Below are positions 1 through 12,947 of a DNA stretch of 64,000 bases, piece by piece. Source of the stretch: Sapria himalayana (Eukaryota > Streptophyta > Magnoliopsida > Malpighiales > Rafflesiaceae); contig JAREIK010002959.1 in NCBI GenBank assembly GCA_029783825.1, positions 27,401 through 91,400 of the forward strand, written 5' to 3'. The position numbers were made by a program, and so were the translations under genes. Within the stretch, counting starts at the first letter, position 1. The number at the start of each line of letters is the position of its first letter. The notes under the pieces were generated by a model, which was not told the DNA's origin, did not search any database, and saw nothing but the letters and a program-made list of their open reading frames with translations.

Positions 1-155
1 GGGGGTAGACAGTGCTTCAGTGGCTGCCTTGGCTGCCGCCTCTGCCACTCTGCCAGTTCGGCTGGTGCTGCAGGTGCTGCCACCACTGCCACATCTGTCG
101 CCGCTATCTGTTACCATACCTGGCAGTGCTATAATCGCTGCCAATATAAAATCCA
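1..155. repeat. GC-rich GCC/GCT triplet block, end of a CACTA left-end tandem unit
   Basis: This is an imperfect run of GCC, GCT and ACT triplets in otherwise AT-rich DNA. It matches the block at 37331-37590 in element B, and the following bases (from about 150) match 37590 onwards. Element A therefore has the same tandem-unit structure at its left end as element B. Confidence 0.8.
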
Positions 156-971
156 ACATTATTCATGTTTTTATATGAAATTATATGCAATATAAAATGC
201 ATCTTACTTTTTATATCACATTTTAGGAAAATTTTACGGTGCAGGCTCTTTAAAAATACACTGGAATTTTAAAATAAAGAATAAAATTAAAGATAAGGAT
301 AAAACTTAATTGTTTGAGTGGACTCTTATAAACAAGAAAGTTAGATAATTAGGAGATAAAATTATTAATATTCAACATTTTTCATATTAATTATTTTTGA
401 CCATCAATTTATCCTTAAGTATTAGGTCTCATCTCACTAGGCAATACATCTCAAAAATAACATCATTAAAACACATAAAAAATTCAACTTTAACAAAAAC
501 TATAATAATTCAAAATAAAATTAATACATTATATTTTTCTAGGCCTATAACAATAATTTTCATCATAGGTTGTATACAAAAGCACGCAAAGCCAGGATTA
601 TTAAATATACAACAAACATATACTTCACCTCACTAAATCTAATAAAAATTTCAAAATAAAATATATTTGTGCAAAAGGAATACAAAAATAACTAATCTTT
701 ATGAAATATATAAGGACCAACAATATAAGTATGATGATAACGACCATACCTAGCACATGAGGTTCCTACTTGACATAGGATCTAAGAGAGTTTCATATCT
801 CGAACTCAAGGCCTATTGTCTTTGAAGAAGATATTTACCATCACACCAAGTCACAATTTGTAATATAAGGACGAATGATATTTACTTGTATTGTAACTAC
901 AATATAAGAGAAACCCAAGCCTATAAATAAAAAATAAAAGACTATGAGCAGCTCATACAGGTTAGGTGATT
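156..971. other. CACTA A body, non-coding, shared with element B
   Basis: AT-rich sequence that aligns closely with about 37595-38373 of element B. No gene was recognised. The 79-residue frame at 397-636 is not preserved as a credible protein. The stretch near 720-840 lies immediately downstream of the captured PP5 exons on the minus strand, so it may be captured intron sequence. Confidence 0.6.
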
Positions 972-1575
972 CCATAGAATGAAAATCAATTGAATCTGCA
1001 ATAGACTTCCATGCATATCCAGGCACGGCTATGGCTCTTTCAAACTTGTGCTTCAATACTACCTTCTTACACTCTTCAAACTTCTGGGGTCGATCCGTTT
1101 GGGCAAATTTTTTAACCTGATTCATGTTCACCATAGAAGTTATGATGAAAGAGACCCATGGTGTTCATGATCATCAAATATATTGACAAACAGCTTCAAA
1201 CATGGTATTGATTAAAGATGAATGAAGTTTGTGAACCAAGCTTATTGATATGATTGGAACCAGATGAAAGTCCTTCAATGGTTCTTTTTGATTCCCCATG
1301 GCAAGATATGCAGCACCCCGTCTGTAATAACCCTATAATTTCTGACTAATGTTAGGAGGAGGAAGAAGGAAAGTATACACAGCAGACTCATGATAAATTA
1401 TGTGCCTTTGAATAGTAAGGATCATAATTGATACCCTTGGAAACATCCTCTATAGCACACCCATTTTCTTTCAGTTTGGCATGGGCAATTGCACAGTTGG
1501 CCCTATACACAGCATTCTGATCATGTAAATTGATAGCTTGTGTGTATAGTTCTATAGCATGAGCAAACCTGTTGG
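972..1575 (-). pseudogene. captured fragment of serine/threonine protein phosphatase 5 (PP5), three exons
   Basis: On the minus strand three exons of a plant-type PP5 gene can be read with their introns. The first (1575-1406) follows a TTTTTTCAG acceptor and encodes TPR sequence containing AIELYTQAI and AKLKENGCAIED, ending YYSK. The second (1332-1261) encodes GYYRRGAAYLAMG and KDF. The third (1116 to about 972) begins VKK and runs through KKVVLKHKFERAI to DSIDFHSM. In PP5 these are the TPR repeats and the linker before the phosphatase domain; the GYYRRGAAYLAMG and DSIDFH signatures are what single out PP5 from other TPR proteins. Introns are about 73 and 144 bp; the first has a GC donor. The N-terminus and the whole metallophosphatase domain are absent, so it cannot be an active enzyme. 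Retained introns show DNA-level capture, not retroposition. A sibling copy lies at 38374-38864. Confidence 0.82.
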
Positions 1576-2971
1576 CTGAAAAAATGACAAACATACTTAT
1601 CAATGTCAATTTTGATCGAATGACAAATCTAGCTAGATTAAAATTATGAGACTATAATTAGCCATCATAAAAATAAGTATAAGCAATAGCAACCTTACAT
1701 GCAGATTATATTAGATCTTACTTCTAATGAAATTATAATCAATTTCAATATGCTTATGTTCTCGTTATATATCAAAGTTTGAATGCTTAGTTATTTGATT
1801 ATCACAGTCAAACATAGAAACTTATCTATTTGATGTAATATTGAATATCAACTCTCATATAACAATGACTATGACTAAGCATTCTGCCTCTATATTCTCA
1901 ATTTAAAATTGACATCTATCTCAATTCCTTGAGAAAAATTTTCTAGGCACCAACATGACTCAGATGGGAACGTGCCACATGAATCTTAGCAGGCATGAGA
2001 TTATGTTTTATGAAATTCTCTGATAATATATGGAATGGAATTATTAAATTATCATACATCTTCTAATTCAAAAATAACAATAAAATTCAATTTTTTATTT
2101 ACTAGTAATAGTAAAAACCAATTTTTACTTCCAAAAGATGAACACATGAGCTCAATTAAACTCGAACTCAAAATATTAACAACTTAACTCGAGCTCAATT
2201 GACCTCGAACTTGACTAATATCATTAGCAGCCCTAATTATTAGTATGAAATACTACTACAAAATAATAACATTATTATACGTACTATGTTATATATGGTT
2301 GATAATGTTAATAACACAAAAGAAACAAAACTATTGATGATGATGATATCCTATTTTACAATATTCATTAACTAACAAAATCACACCCATGGTTGATATT
2401 TATTTATATAATAAATCAATGAAAAAAATGCATCATGTCATCACCAAATTAACATCATAGATAGAAAAAAAATGCCAATATTATGATCATAGTTGTTAGA
2501 AACTTGTGATACAAGAAATTATACAATAATACAACATATATTTTTTAATGAAAATTAATCGGTTTCATAATTTATAGCTTATTTTAATACATATCTTAAA
2601 ATACAAATACCAACCATGATATGACATGTGATACTATCACAGAACAATACATACATTCTCAACTATTTTATATAATCTAAAAAAAATCAAATAAATTTTT
2701 CATGTTAAAGAATTTATTATATTAATTTTTCAAATATACAAAAGCTTTAAAAAATAATCATAAAAAAATATGCAAAATAAATTTATACAAAAGGTTGCAT
2801 TTTTATTAACAAATACTATAGTTAATACTTTTAATACACATTTATACAAATATATTTTTTTACATATTTTTTTACAATGTGAAAAAACTTATGCTACATG
2901 TTATGATATTATACATAATACAGGAAAATAGAAAAATAATATACGATATATTTTATGAGCTAACAACTATG
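1576..2971. other. CACTA A body, non-coding, shared with element B
   Basis: AT-rich sequence colinear with 38865-40284 of element B with small indels. No gene was recognised. The first part, next to the PP5 exon acceptor, is probably captured PP5 intron. The block ends at CTATG (2967-2971), where element B has 3.7 kb of extra sequence. Confidence 0.6.
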
Positions 2972-3342
2972 GAAAGATAACTTTCAGTTATTGGAGTTAA
3001 TATAACTTGCCTAGGCAAAAGGCTATGGTAATTATTGGAGTTGAGAGTTTTTAATTTATACCAAATATGAAAAGTAATCAAATTACCTAATCCTCCCTCT
3101 ATTTTTGAGCTTTTAGATTTTTCTTTTTAGTCAATTGATTGTCAATAAGAATTATAATAGTATTACAAAATAAAGAAAAAACTCGTATTGATATTTTTTT
3201 TTTCATTTATTGGATTTGAGTTTATGTTCATGAATAATGTTTTGTGTTTGTCTTCGTAAGCTTTCTTCTTCTCTTCTTTCTTGTATGCTTCTTTTTGTCT
3301 TCGTAATGATTTGTTTTGTGTATAAATATATCACTCTTATAA
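2972..3342. other. CACTA A body, shared with element B 44029-44403
   Basis: Colinear with 44029-44403 of element B. It contains a pyrimidine-rich stretch (CTTTCTTCTTCTCTTC). A short minus-strand frame here resembles the 63-residue frame at 44001-44192 in B; both encode WYKLKTLN and YHSLLPRQV, but I do not recognise a protein family. Confidence 0.55.
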
Positions 3343-4015
3343 GAGCATCTCCAAAAATGCTCTATTTAAGCTACTAAAAAATTATTAAATATTATATTAT
3401 CTATTTTAGCTATCCACCTCACAAAGTATTGATTTTTTTTAAATATAAAAAAATAATTAAAAGTCAATATGTAAAGTTGCTAGGGCAGGGAAATGGAAAC
3501 CGAGCCATGGCCATGTGAATCGCAAGCCATGAGCGAGGAGTTGGGCAAGAATCAGGCTCATCACTCATTGGGCTGTTTTTCTGTGATTTTTTTTGCTAGC
3601 GGCATTGCATCATCAGACGCCTCGAAATTTGGAGATAGAGAAACCTGCAAAACTGCTGCTACTCTACCGTTTCTATCATGCACAACAATTTTCATTCTCT
3701 TTCGCTCTCTTTCGCTCTCTTTCACTCTCTTCCCCACCTCGCTGCATGAAATCATGTTTTCATGCATCGAAAACATGTTCTGTTGAATTGAAGAGTGAAA
3801 AATATGAACAATACCTATAATTTGGTTTCTTTTCAAAAAATATTTTTTTCGATTGATGCTCTTGGCGAGGAACGAAGTCTTGCTATTTCTAGCGAGTGAT
3901 TTGGCCAATATTCAAAATAGCGAGACTGGTGGCGAGGCTGTTGGAGATCGTTTTTGTAAAAATCCTCGCTATAATAGCTAAACGGAGGCATTTAGCGAGC
4001 CTCTTGGAGATGCTC
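3343..4015. mobile_element. PIF/Harbinger-type MITE, 673 bp, TSD TAA
   Basis: Perfect 12-bp terminal inverted repeats GAGCATCTCCAA (3343-3354) and its complement (4004-4015) are flanked by TAA duplications at 3340-3342 and 4016-4018. The paralogous site in element B (44391-44410) has one TAA and no insert, which is a direct empty-site proof. TWA duplications and this terminus are typical of PIF/Harbinger MITEs. The overlapping frames at 3493-3908 encode nothing recognisable, so the element is non-autonomous. It inserted after A and B diverged. Confidence 0.9.
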
Positions 4016-4018
4016 TAA

Positions 4019-4317
4019 GTCCTCATTTGTGTTTCTATTCATTTTTTGACTTCTAATAATTCTTCTTTAATATGTCTTTGTACTTCTGTAAGAATATCAT
4101 TAGTTTTTTATTTTTCTCTATAACTCATTTTGAAAACTTTTCTATAACGACTCCTTTTGTTTTAATTATATCCAGGCATCCGAAACACACACCCACACAC
4201 ACTCATATGTGTGTGTGTGTAAATATGTGCATACACATATATTTACATATATAGTATACATACAAGCATACATATGCATGTATATATTTATATATAAAAA
4301 TATATTCACATATATCT

Positions 4318-4361
<44 letters not shown>

Positions 4362-4433
4362 ACATACACATATGTATTTATGTATTTACTTATGTAGTTA
4401 TACATACACATATACACAACCATATATACACAT

Positions 4434-4486
<53 letters not shown>

Positions 4487-4502
4487 ATACTGATATATAT
4501 AC

Positions 4503-4535
<33 letters not shown>

Positions 4536-4737
4536 AGATATATATGCTTAACAAATATTGTTCTCTTAGATTTTCCTTTAAATGATCTTTAAGTCACTAC
4601 AAACCGATTTTAATCTTCTATATGTGAATATTTTATTTTACACAAAAAATATTCAAATAAAGTTAATTTTTTAAATAAAATAAATAGTACTAAAGTTTGA
4701 TAATATATATATATATATATTAAAATACATAAAATTA
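4019..4737. repeat. CACTA A body with CA/TG and TA microsatellites
   Basis: Colinear with 44404-45117 of element B. It holds CA/TG tracts near 4185-4222 and 4320-4350, and TA tracts near 4439-4485 and 4517-4535. The 60-residue frame at 4072-4254 runs into the CA tract and is not a gene. Confidence 0.8.
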
Positions 4738-7698
4738 AAATTCTTCTCTTTGTTTTTTTTAAAATAGGTAATAAAGATTAAAAAAAACTCTACTTTCATG
4801 GAGTTATAAATGACTTGAATGTGAAATTATAATAGTTATAATCTATTATTTAATTTAAATAATCCATTCTTAAAGTTGAACCTTAAAATTTTAAACCTTA
4901 AATAGTCATTGAAATTATGTTACTTGGATTCCACTGCCGAGTAGTATCGATAAAATCTTACTTTTTAGAACCTAAAATATAGTAAATTTTACAAGTTATA
5001 TCAAAATTATCCATCAACTAAACTACTAAAAATTTTACCCATATTTCTCTTTCCCAATCCTTCTCTAAATTAATCCATCCAATAACTCAAAATTCAAATA
5101 CCATAATTTAAGATCCAAATTATAAGTGCATTTGTTCAATATTTTTTCATAATACTTAAAGCAATCTTTATACCCTTCATCATAAATATTAAGATCATCC
5201 TCATCCATAAATACATCTATACTTGATTATACCAATTTTTTAAAAGCAACTAGAATACATTTGGAAAATTATTCCAGTAATGCATAAACTGATTATCATG
5301 CCAGCAAGCATAAGTTAAAAAAGGGAAGCAGATTTATCATATATTTCACCAAATAATGTAAAAATAGTTTATATATCAAAATAATTTTCACGAGTCTTGC
5401 ATGATCAGGTATTACCTAACTTGTACAATTATAACATAATGGTTAGGGTCATCCACTAGTATGAACTTTCTTGATATTGATGAAAGAAGAGTGAGATATT
5501 ATAGAATTGACTTGGATATAAAGGAAAAGTTAAATTTATAGTACTACATGGAACTAGTTGGACACTTGAATTATGAAGATAAAAGTTGATAGAAATCATA
5601 AGAGTTATAATTTAGAAGACACTAATTACATGACTAATCAAGGTGCAAAGTTTTATATTTGTATATAAAAATGTGATTCTTATACTAATTAAATGAATTT
5701 TATAAAATAAATCAACAATCCACACTCTAATAAATATATTGATATAATCCATAATTTATATATCATCTTTTTTTTGATAAGTAATAAGCACAATAAAATT
5801 TGGTTCGAACTATTCTATTTTTAGATTACAACATCTCCCAAAATAAAAATTAAATCCCAGTTTGATTTTCTTCATGATCATCCCAGTGTCACTGGATTTT
5901 CCTTCATATTATCTTCTATTTTTTCTTTCCATTTGTAATAAATTATTGCTGCAAATGTGGATTTCCTTTGAATGTTCCTAGGAGACCCACATGAATATTC
6001 TATTTTCTTCATTTTGAAGATGTTAGAAATTGAATCTTTTACATCTTTTTTCTGCATCTAGCAACATATGTCCTGCCATAATATATTCTATTTACTTCTA
6101 TGCAAATAGAACATTAAAAAAATATGGTTAAAAATTTGCCATCAAAATTTTGTGGGATTGACGTTGAGAATAGCTGATCTTTGGTTCTTAATCTGCCAAA
6201 TTCTACTATCCAAAGATAGATAGCATCTTTTTGATATGTAATTTTTAAATCAAATTATTTTAGAACTTATATATCATCCTTGATTTAGGAAACCATAGAT
6301 TATATGTCATTTTTTAAAAAATGATATATCAAATGATAATTATCCTTATATATATTAATCGAATATCGAATAAAATAGATTTAGGAAAATCTAATAGAAA
6401 AATTTATGCAAATCATGAGTAATTGGAAATGAAACCCAAAATTTACACAATGTTTATCACTCGATTATTAAATTTTCTAGTTACATCAATATATCTTTTA
6501 TTACACCTCACAAAAGTTTCATTAAATGAAATGTGAAAGAGTGTGACACTTGCGAGTTTAAATTTTTTAATTCCATAATGAGCATAAAGTGAATAAGTGA
6601 AGAGGTTTTTGCAAACTTCCAAATCTAATATTGACTATAAAATGAATAAGTCATTTTGTTTTCTCAATAGAATCGCTAAGAAAACTTTGATTCATTTATT
6701 TTACAAGAATTTTGGACTCAATTATAATAAAAACTTGATTGGTCAAGAATATTAATTTGCTAATTTTATGTCTCATTTTCACATGATACAAAATAGTATA
6801 TAATTACTTGAGAACTTTAACCCTCTTAAACCACCTTACTAATATGAGGGGAAAATTGTTGAAACTTAAATAATTACACATGCACATGTTTTGTTTGTTG
6901 AACTTCAACATACATAAATATAATGAGCAATGTTTATGCACCATACACATTGAATTTGAGTTAAGTAAAAAATATTTAATTCAGGCAATTAGAGATATAA
7001 ATCAAGTTATGAATAAAAAAAATTTAGGATTTAACTAAAGCAATTAAAGATAAAATCATGTGATGAATTTGAGTTAAGTAAAAATGGATTACACTATAAT
7101 TAATGAATTTATTTAATTTATTTTTAATTATATTAATAAACATTTTCTCATAAACTAGACTTTAGATTTATCATGCAATTTTTTAATTCTAACATGCTTT
7201 AAAAGTCTTTATCATTATTACATATATCCCCATGTTAATTTAATAAAAAGAATATATACTACAAAAAAAATTCGATAAATTTTGTAGGGTAAATAATATT
7301 TTCATATATTACTTGCAAATCAATAATCTTAATATTTATAAAATTAAAATTATTTAACTAACAATATTTTTAACTCTAATCTACTAAACTTAATCTTTTC
7401 AGTATTAATATTAGCATTGTATTTTTTATAATATTAATAAAAATGTGTTTATTATAAATTTAGAAACCAAAAGCAGAGCATTACTCTTGACCTAAAATTA
7501 TGAGTTTTTAGGTCATGTAATGCTTTACCTAAGCAATACTCATCTTTTTTATTATTGCCAATATTAATTCAAATATTGGGAATAACTTCATTCCCAATAT
7601 TTTATTTATAATTCATAATATAAAATTCTCAAATTACTCATAATATTTAGTGAGTGTTTCAAATTCTTCGAGAGTCCCTTAGAGTTAAACATTAACAT

Positions 7699-7795
7699 CA
7701 TCTTTACACACTTAGAATACCTACGATCATCTTTACACACTTAGAATACCTACCATCATCTTTACACACTTAGAATACCTACCATCATCTTTACC
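7699..7795. repeat. 29-bp minisatellite, 3.3 copies
   Basis: Units start at 7699, 7728 and 7757, with a partial copy from 7786. The core is CATCTTTACACACTTAGAAT followed by ACCTAC. Copies are nearly identical, so the duplication is recent. Confidence 0.95.
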
Positions 7796-8906
7796 TTCAA
7801 TTTGTAATGAATGTTGTTTTGATGGTTAAACATTAACATCATAATAATATTTTCTACAATCATACAAAGTAAATAATGAGAAAAATACCTTTTCTAGTAT
7901 TAATCTTTAAAATTAGAGCACCTTGCACGTGCAATAGCTAAGCCACTAATATTATAAATGAATACAAGTTGGTAGAAAAGAAGTCGTAAAAATGTGATCA
8001 GGGTGTTTAAAAAGGACACAATTAGAAAATTACTTCTATATAGAACATGTCTAGAGAACCCAACAACCTATATAACATTTATAATGCTAAAATTTTCAGA
8101 TAGAAGCTACCTTTGTCAGATAATAAAATGAAGTTAAAACCTATATAACATTTATAAGGACACAAACAGAAAATCACACTCCTCTATTTCCTCATATAGC
8201 AACTTTGTCATCCTGGTGAAAAAAAAATCCTATTCAATAATAGATTACATCAAAATCATCAAAAGTATCAAAAGGACTTATATAACCATATTTCAAAATG
8301 ATTCAAAAATATAATAATACAGATAATAAAATGAAGTTAAAACCTATATTTTGGAGTAACCACCTGCCTCATACTTGTTCGTCATAATGAATTAAGGAAA
8401 CTACTAGTACATAATTATTCAATCAGTATCAACATCATGTTTAAAAATATTGATAGAAATTTCAACAAAGGAAATGGTGGATGAAAGACACAAAATCATA
8501 TATGCAAGTCTAGAAATAGAAGTAACATGATATGCTATAACTAAGACAAGTTTGGTCATTTCAAAAGCAATACTATAGGTGATGTTGAAATGTTAAAATA
8601 AATAATGCCTTAGATGTTACAATGATAAAATAAGAAAGCATTTTTTTTTACTTTTTATTGGTAAAAATTATGTTGATTATTTGATTTTAGATTTTGTGGT
8701 ATCACTTCACACTACACAATGAGACATTAAAAAATTATGTTGTTGAAAATCCTGAACAAGTATATCTCACTATAAAGGAATAATTGGATATAATTTTTAT
8801 TGGTGATGTCAACTTGAGGATATCAAATAGAACCGTGTGATAAATGCATAGAGAAGACATTAACCACCCTTAATACAAAATCATTTAACTTTTAAACTGA
8901 TGACAT

Positions 8907-9080
8907 ATGAAAATTTATGGAGAGACCATGGTTGTTGCTCGAGGAAACAAAATTAGAATAATCAACATCACATATGTTGGTAAAGATACATTTCCTGTTG
9001 ATGATTCAACAATGAGTTCGATTTGTTGCATTACAAACTCGGACACACGAGTGAAAAATGAAAACTATTATAATCTAGAG
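8907..9080 (+). other. exon-like open frame of unknown identity
   Basis: A 58-codon frame opens with ATG at 8907 and ends at GAG, followed by a consensus donor GTAAG at 9081. Its composition is less low-complexity than nearby frames, with segments such as VVARGNKIRI and DDSTMSSICC. I do not recognise the family. It sits in the segment private to CACTA A, so it could be an exon captured from a host gene, like the PP5 piece. It could also be chance; no second exon was identified. Confidence 0.3.
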
Positions 9081-10968
9081 GTAAGCTATCTATACATAAT
9101 TTTTGTAAGCATGATTTATGTAAAAGTTGTATCTTCAATAATCAAAATGAGTAAGTATTTCAAGAGTTGGAACCAAAATTAGTAAGATTGGAATTAGTTC
9201 ATACAATTATGTAGGGACATGCTCTTGTTTCTTATGTTGGGTGATCCCACTATTATGTGATATTTATTGTTGATGCAAGCATATAGTATCTTGATGCCTC
9301 TATCTATTTTAATAATTTTTATGCACATGCTATTCTATCATTTGATTGAACATAAGTCTGTTAAGAACATATGAGTTTAATCATGGTGCATGTTTCATTG
9401 AGAATAAGAATGATTTATATATTTACGAAGATCAAACATTACTTTTTTCCAACCTTATGGTATGAATATGATGCTATGCTTTTAATGTTAATATTGAGCC
9501 ACTTAGTTCCAAATGACATGCTAAATATTATTGATTAACTTGATTGAGTCATAAATTACTAATTTCCAAAAAAAAAAATATTGTTTTAGTAATCAAAGTA
9601 CTTTGTTAATCAATTCATTTGAGGTATTCATGAAAGAATAATCATAAATAATTTTGAATGCAGAGGCATGCTTTTCATAAGAATTAATTTCATAGGAAAT
9701 ACACTTTTAAGTTACTTTTTTATCCATATTGTTCTCATGTCCGGAGTAAAATGTGATTTATATTTGATAAATCATGGCATTAAGTTTTTTAAACTAAAAT
9801 TTGATTATATTTTATTAGATTATATTTTATAATCATTATTTTCTTAAATTAATATATTTGCTAATATATTTTTAGTTATTGTAACTAATTGATGCCTTTT
9901 AGATTATCTTAACTTGATCCTAACTTTAGTTTAACGATGAATTAAATTATTTTATAGTTGATTTTTTTCAAAAAAAAATTTACCAAGTTATATATTATAT
10001 TATAAATTTGTTGCAACAATTTCACTAGATAAGTTTATATTCAAATAATCATTGATTATTATTTTTATGTCTAATTTGACTCAACAAAGAATATATACAA
10101 GCATATAAATTATTTCATGAAATTACTTTTGTAACTATGAAAGTAGATTTCTTACTCAGATAAACATAAAAGGTTAAGAAGTTTGTGATAACCATTCATA
10201 AAATATCAATTGTATTTCTTAGTCAAACAACATCATGCAAAATGATAAACATGGAAATATGTCATTCCTTACTATATGATGATATAACATGATATGATGA
10301 TATCCTATAATATTAGTAAATTGACAATTTATTTGGTGCCATACTAGATGTTAGCAAGCACATAAACAAGTTTGTGGTGGAACTAGAATTATGGGGGGTA
10401 CCATTCATACATATAAGACAAATAAAGTTTGGTTTCAAAATAGAGTAGGATAGCATATTTAATGAAATAGAAGAACGTTCAAATATTTTGGCACAATTTG
10501 ATTTAGATGAAAAAATAAGTATAATTTCTTTACAAGATAGTCATATTGGATGGAATGTTCTAGTATATACAATAAAAGTCATATTGGTTTTATTTTTGTT
10601 AGCATGAAATAACTGAGCTATTATAAAATTGAAAGTTTATATCAAAGAATACCTAATAAGATAAGATAGATCATTAGTCTCTAAATTTTATGTTAAAAGT
10701 GAGAACATATTACAATGATTGATTATACCAAGAATTAATTATGTATAATATTTTTTGTATTTATACTTATAATCAAAGACAATTATTTATAGTTATATGT
10801 TTATAATATATTTGGAGAAAACAAAAATAGAACCCATTAACATTAAATTTCTTTTTTCTTAAGTTACAGAAGGAGAAAACATCAAGCATTATTTAATTTC
10901 TTAAGTTACAAAAGGAGAAAACAAAATGCAAATATTTAGTATTTGAAATCAATGAAACCTAAAAATTT

Positions 10969-12279
10969 AAACAGTAAAAGAACAAAGATTATAATGTAAT
11001 TTTTTGTTTCATTAATGGTGTAGAGTTAAAATAATGTAGGTGAAATGAAAATAGAAGCTAAAATAAGAAAAATTGGGGGAAAAAACTAATACCCGAATAT
11101 TCTATAAAAATGAAAACCGCTAGTGGTAATCATATTGAGAAAGAAGGAGATATGTATATAGCATTCGAAGGAGAAGAACAATGAAAATATTACCTAGTAA
11201 TGAAGATGAGATAGATTTCTAGGTTGCTCCCTCGTGTTTCGGCTCTCCATCATTTGGGAGAGAATTTTGTAGAATTTTTTTTCTATGAAACCTTATATAT
11301 ATACTAAACTGTTATAAAATAAAATACAAAAAAAAATAGCACTAAAATAAATTTATAAAAAATAAATAATTTAAATAAAATAATAGAAATAGATTTTTAT
11401 TTAACCATAAAAGATATTATTTAATAAATAAATTAATTAATATTATATAATAATAAAGTATTCACACACACACACAAAAATATATATATATATATTATGG
11501 TTATAAATTTATAAGAATTCAATTTAATTTTTATTAATATAATATGAAATAATTATAAAAGCATATAATTTGAATCTTTTAATAATTATAAATTATAATG
11601 TTTGAAGTATTTATTTAATAACCACATTGAAATATTAATTTTTTAAATCATCAAAATTTTTTTGATATAATTAAAACATCAATATATTAATTTTAAAATG
11701 GCAACTTTTTTTCTTTTAAATTTTATGAAAAACTAATATTTTTTTTATAATTCAAAAAATTCAAATCTTTTAGTTATTATTTTTTAAAAAATTCTTATAA
11801 TCATAATAATATTATTTTATACTTTTATTTTTATAAATATTTACTTGTTTATTCGTTTATTCATATATTTTTATAATTGTTTTTAATCAAATAATTGTTT
11901 ATTTTAGTTTTTGATTAGTTATAATTTTTATTTATTTATTAAAATATTTTATAAATATTATAATTATATAATAAATTATATAATGTTTTGTAATACAAAT
12001 ATTTAAATATCATAAATAAATATTTCAGATAAAATTTAGTATACTATTTTAATTAAATTATAATCAAAAAATAGTTTTTTGTCATATTTAATATAAATTT
12101 TTATTCGCATTTATATATTTATTAATTTTTTTATAATACCATATTTTAATTATATGAGAAGATTGTGTCATTCAAGGATCGCTCATGTATAGACCATAAC
12201 ATACCTTTAATATAGAAAATTATAAAAAAAATTAAAATAGATAATGCTTTAAAATTATCATTAAAGATTAACGACGGAA
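10969..12279. other. CACTA A right body, non-coding, shared with element B
   Basis: Colinear with 45118-46499 of element B. Very AT-rich, with no gene. Element B has an extra local duplication of roughly 60 bp near 45150-45210. Just upstream, at 10857-10925, A has its own short duplication around AAGTTACA and AGGAGAAAACA. Confidence 0.65.
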
Positions 12280-12947
12280 ATTATAACTAACCAAAATAGC
12301 TAGAGAAAATCCTTAGATAAATGCATATATTTTGATAAAATAAATATTTAAATAATTATCGATTCTAATTGTATAAAACTAATAAAAGAATAAATTCGGA
12401 TAATTTATTAGTCACAGATTTAAATTAGATAGGAAAATTCAATCGCTAAATCCGTCGCTAAATCAAGGATTTAATTATAAAGAAAGAATCCATCACAAAA
12501 GCAATAATTAATTAGAAAGAGAAAATTCGTCGCTAAATCAAGGATTAATTAGCAAGGGAAAATCATCACTAAACCCATCGTTAAATCAAAGATTTAATTA
12601 GCAAATGAAAATCTATCGCTAAATCTGTCACTGTATCAAGAATATAATTAGCACGAAAAAATCCATCGTTAAATCTGACGCTAATTTTAGGATTTTATTA
12701 GCTATGGATATTCTGTCGCTAAATCCATCACTTTTCATGAGCGGAATTTAGGAAAATCTTTCGTTGCTAAATCCACCACTTTACATGAGTGGAATTTACG
12801 AAAAAAATTTCATTGCTAATCCGTTGCCATTTTTTTTAAAGAAAAATTAAAAAATCCAGGGCTATTCCCTAGCTAATCCGTCACAATTTAGCTAGGGATT
12901 GATCCCTGGCTAAAATTCCCTAACTAAAATGATTTTTTCTTGTAGTA
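12280..12947. repeat. right subterminal repeats and terminus of CACTA A
   Basis: About ten degenerate repeats of roughly 50-60 bp built on GGATTTAATTAGCAAGG, GTCGCTAAATC and CTAGGGA. They end in ATTTTTTCTTGTAGTA at 12947. In En/Spm-type elements, subterminal repeats of this kind bind the TnpA-type protein; that role here is inferred from the family. Confidence 0.8.

Larger units (their letters stand above)
4738..10968. other. segment private to CACTA element A, 6.2 kb
   Basis: Element B goes straight from 45117 to 45118, where A has these 6.2 kb. The join lies in a short AAATTAAA-like homology, so deletion from B or insertion into A are both possible. The content is AT-rich (often above 70 per cent A+T by eye) with only short frames. 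It contains a 29-bp minisatellite, one exon-like frame near 8.9 kb and small local duplications, for example AGATAATAAAATGAAGTT at about 8119 and 8322. No transposase or known host gene was recognised. Confidence 0.65.
1..12947 (+). mobile_element. CACTA (En/Spm-like) element A, left end outside window
   Basis: The right end is seen at 12943-12947: TTTTTTCTTGTAGTA, the complement of a CACTA-type terminus with the last G changed to A. It is preceded by about 650 bp of subterminal repeats built on CTAGGGA and GTCGCTAAATC. The body aligns in blocks with the complete sibling element B at 34265-47565, in the same order and orientation. Position 1 falls inside the GCC-rich block that ends the left tandem repeats in B, so roughly 3 kb of left end should lie upstream. 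No transposase (TnpD or TnpA type) was recognised, so it looks non-autonomous. It carries a captured PP5 fragment and a PIF-type MITE. The octamer array starts directly after the terminus. A target duplication cannot be tested because the left end is missing. Confidence 0.8.

Noticed and set aside
1388..1609. Considered as a stand-alone small TPR protein gene
   Set aside because: It is one exon, with an acceptor at its start and a GC donor at its end, and continues into two further PP5 exons; it also lies inside a transposon.
3493..3908. Overlapping frames on both strands of about 97 and 115 codons
   Set aside because: They lie inside a non-autonomous MITE, overlap on opposite strands and contain no known domain.
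7699..7795. Considered as a CRISPR-like array because of regular 29-bp repeats
   Set aside because: Repeats are directly tandem with no spacers, in a plant transposon.
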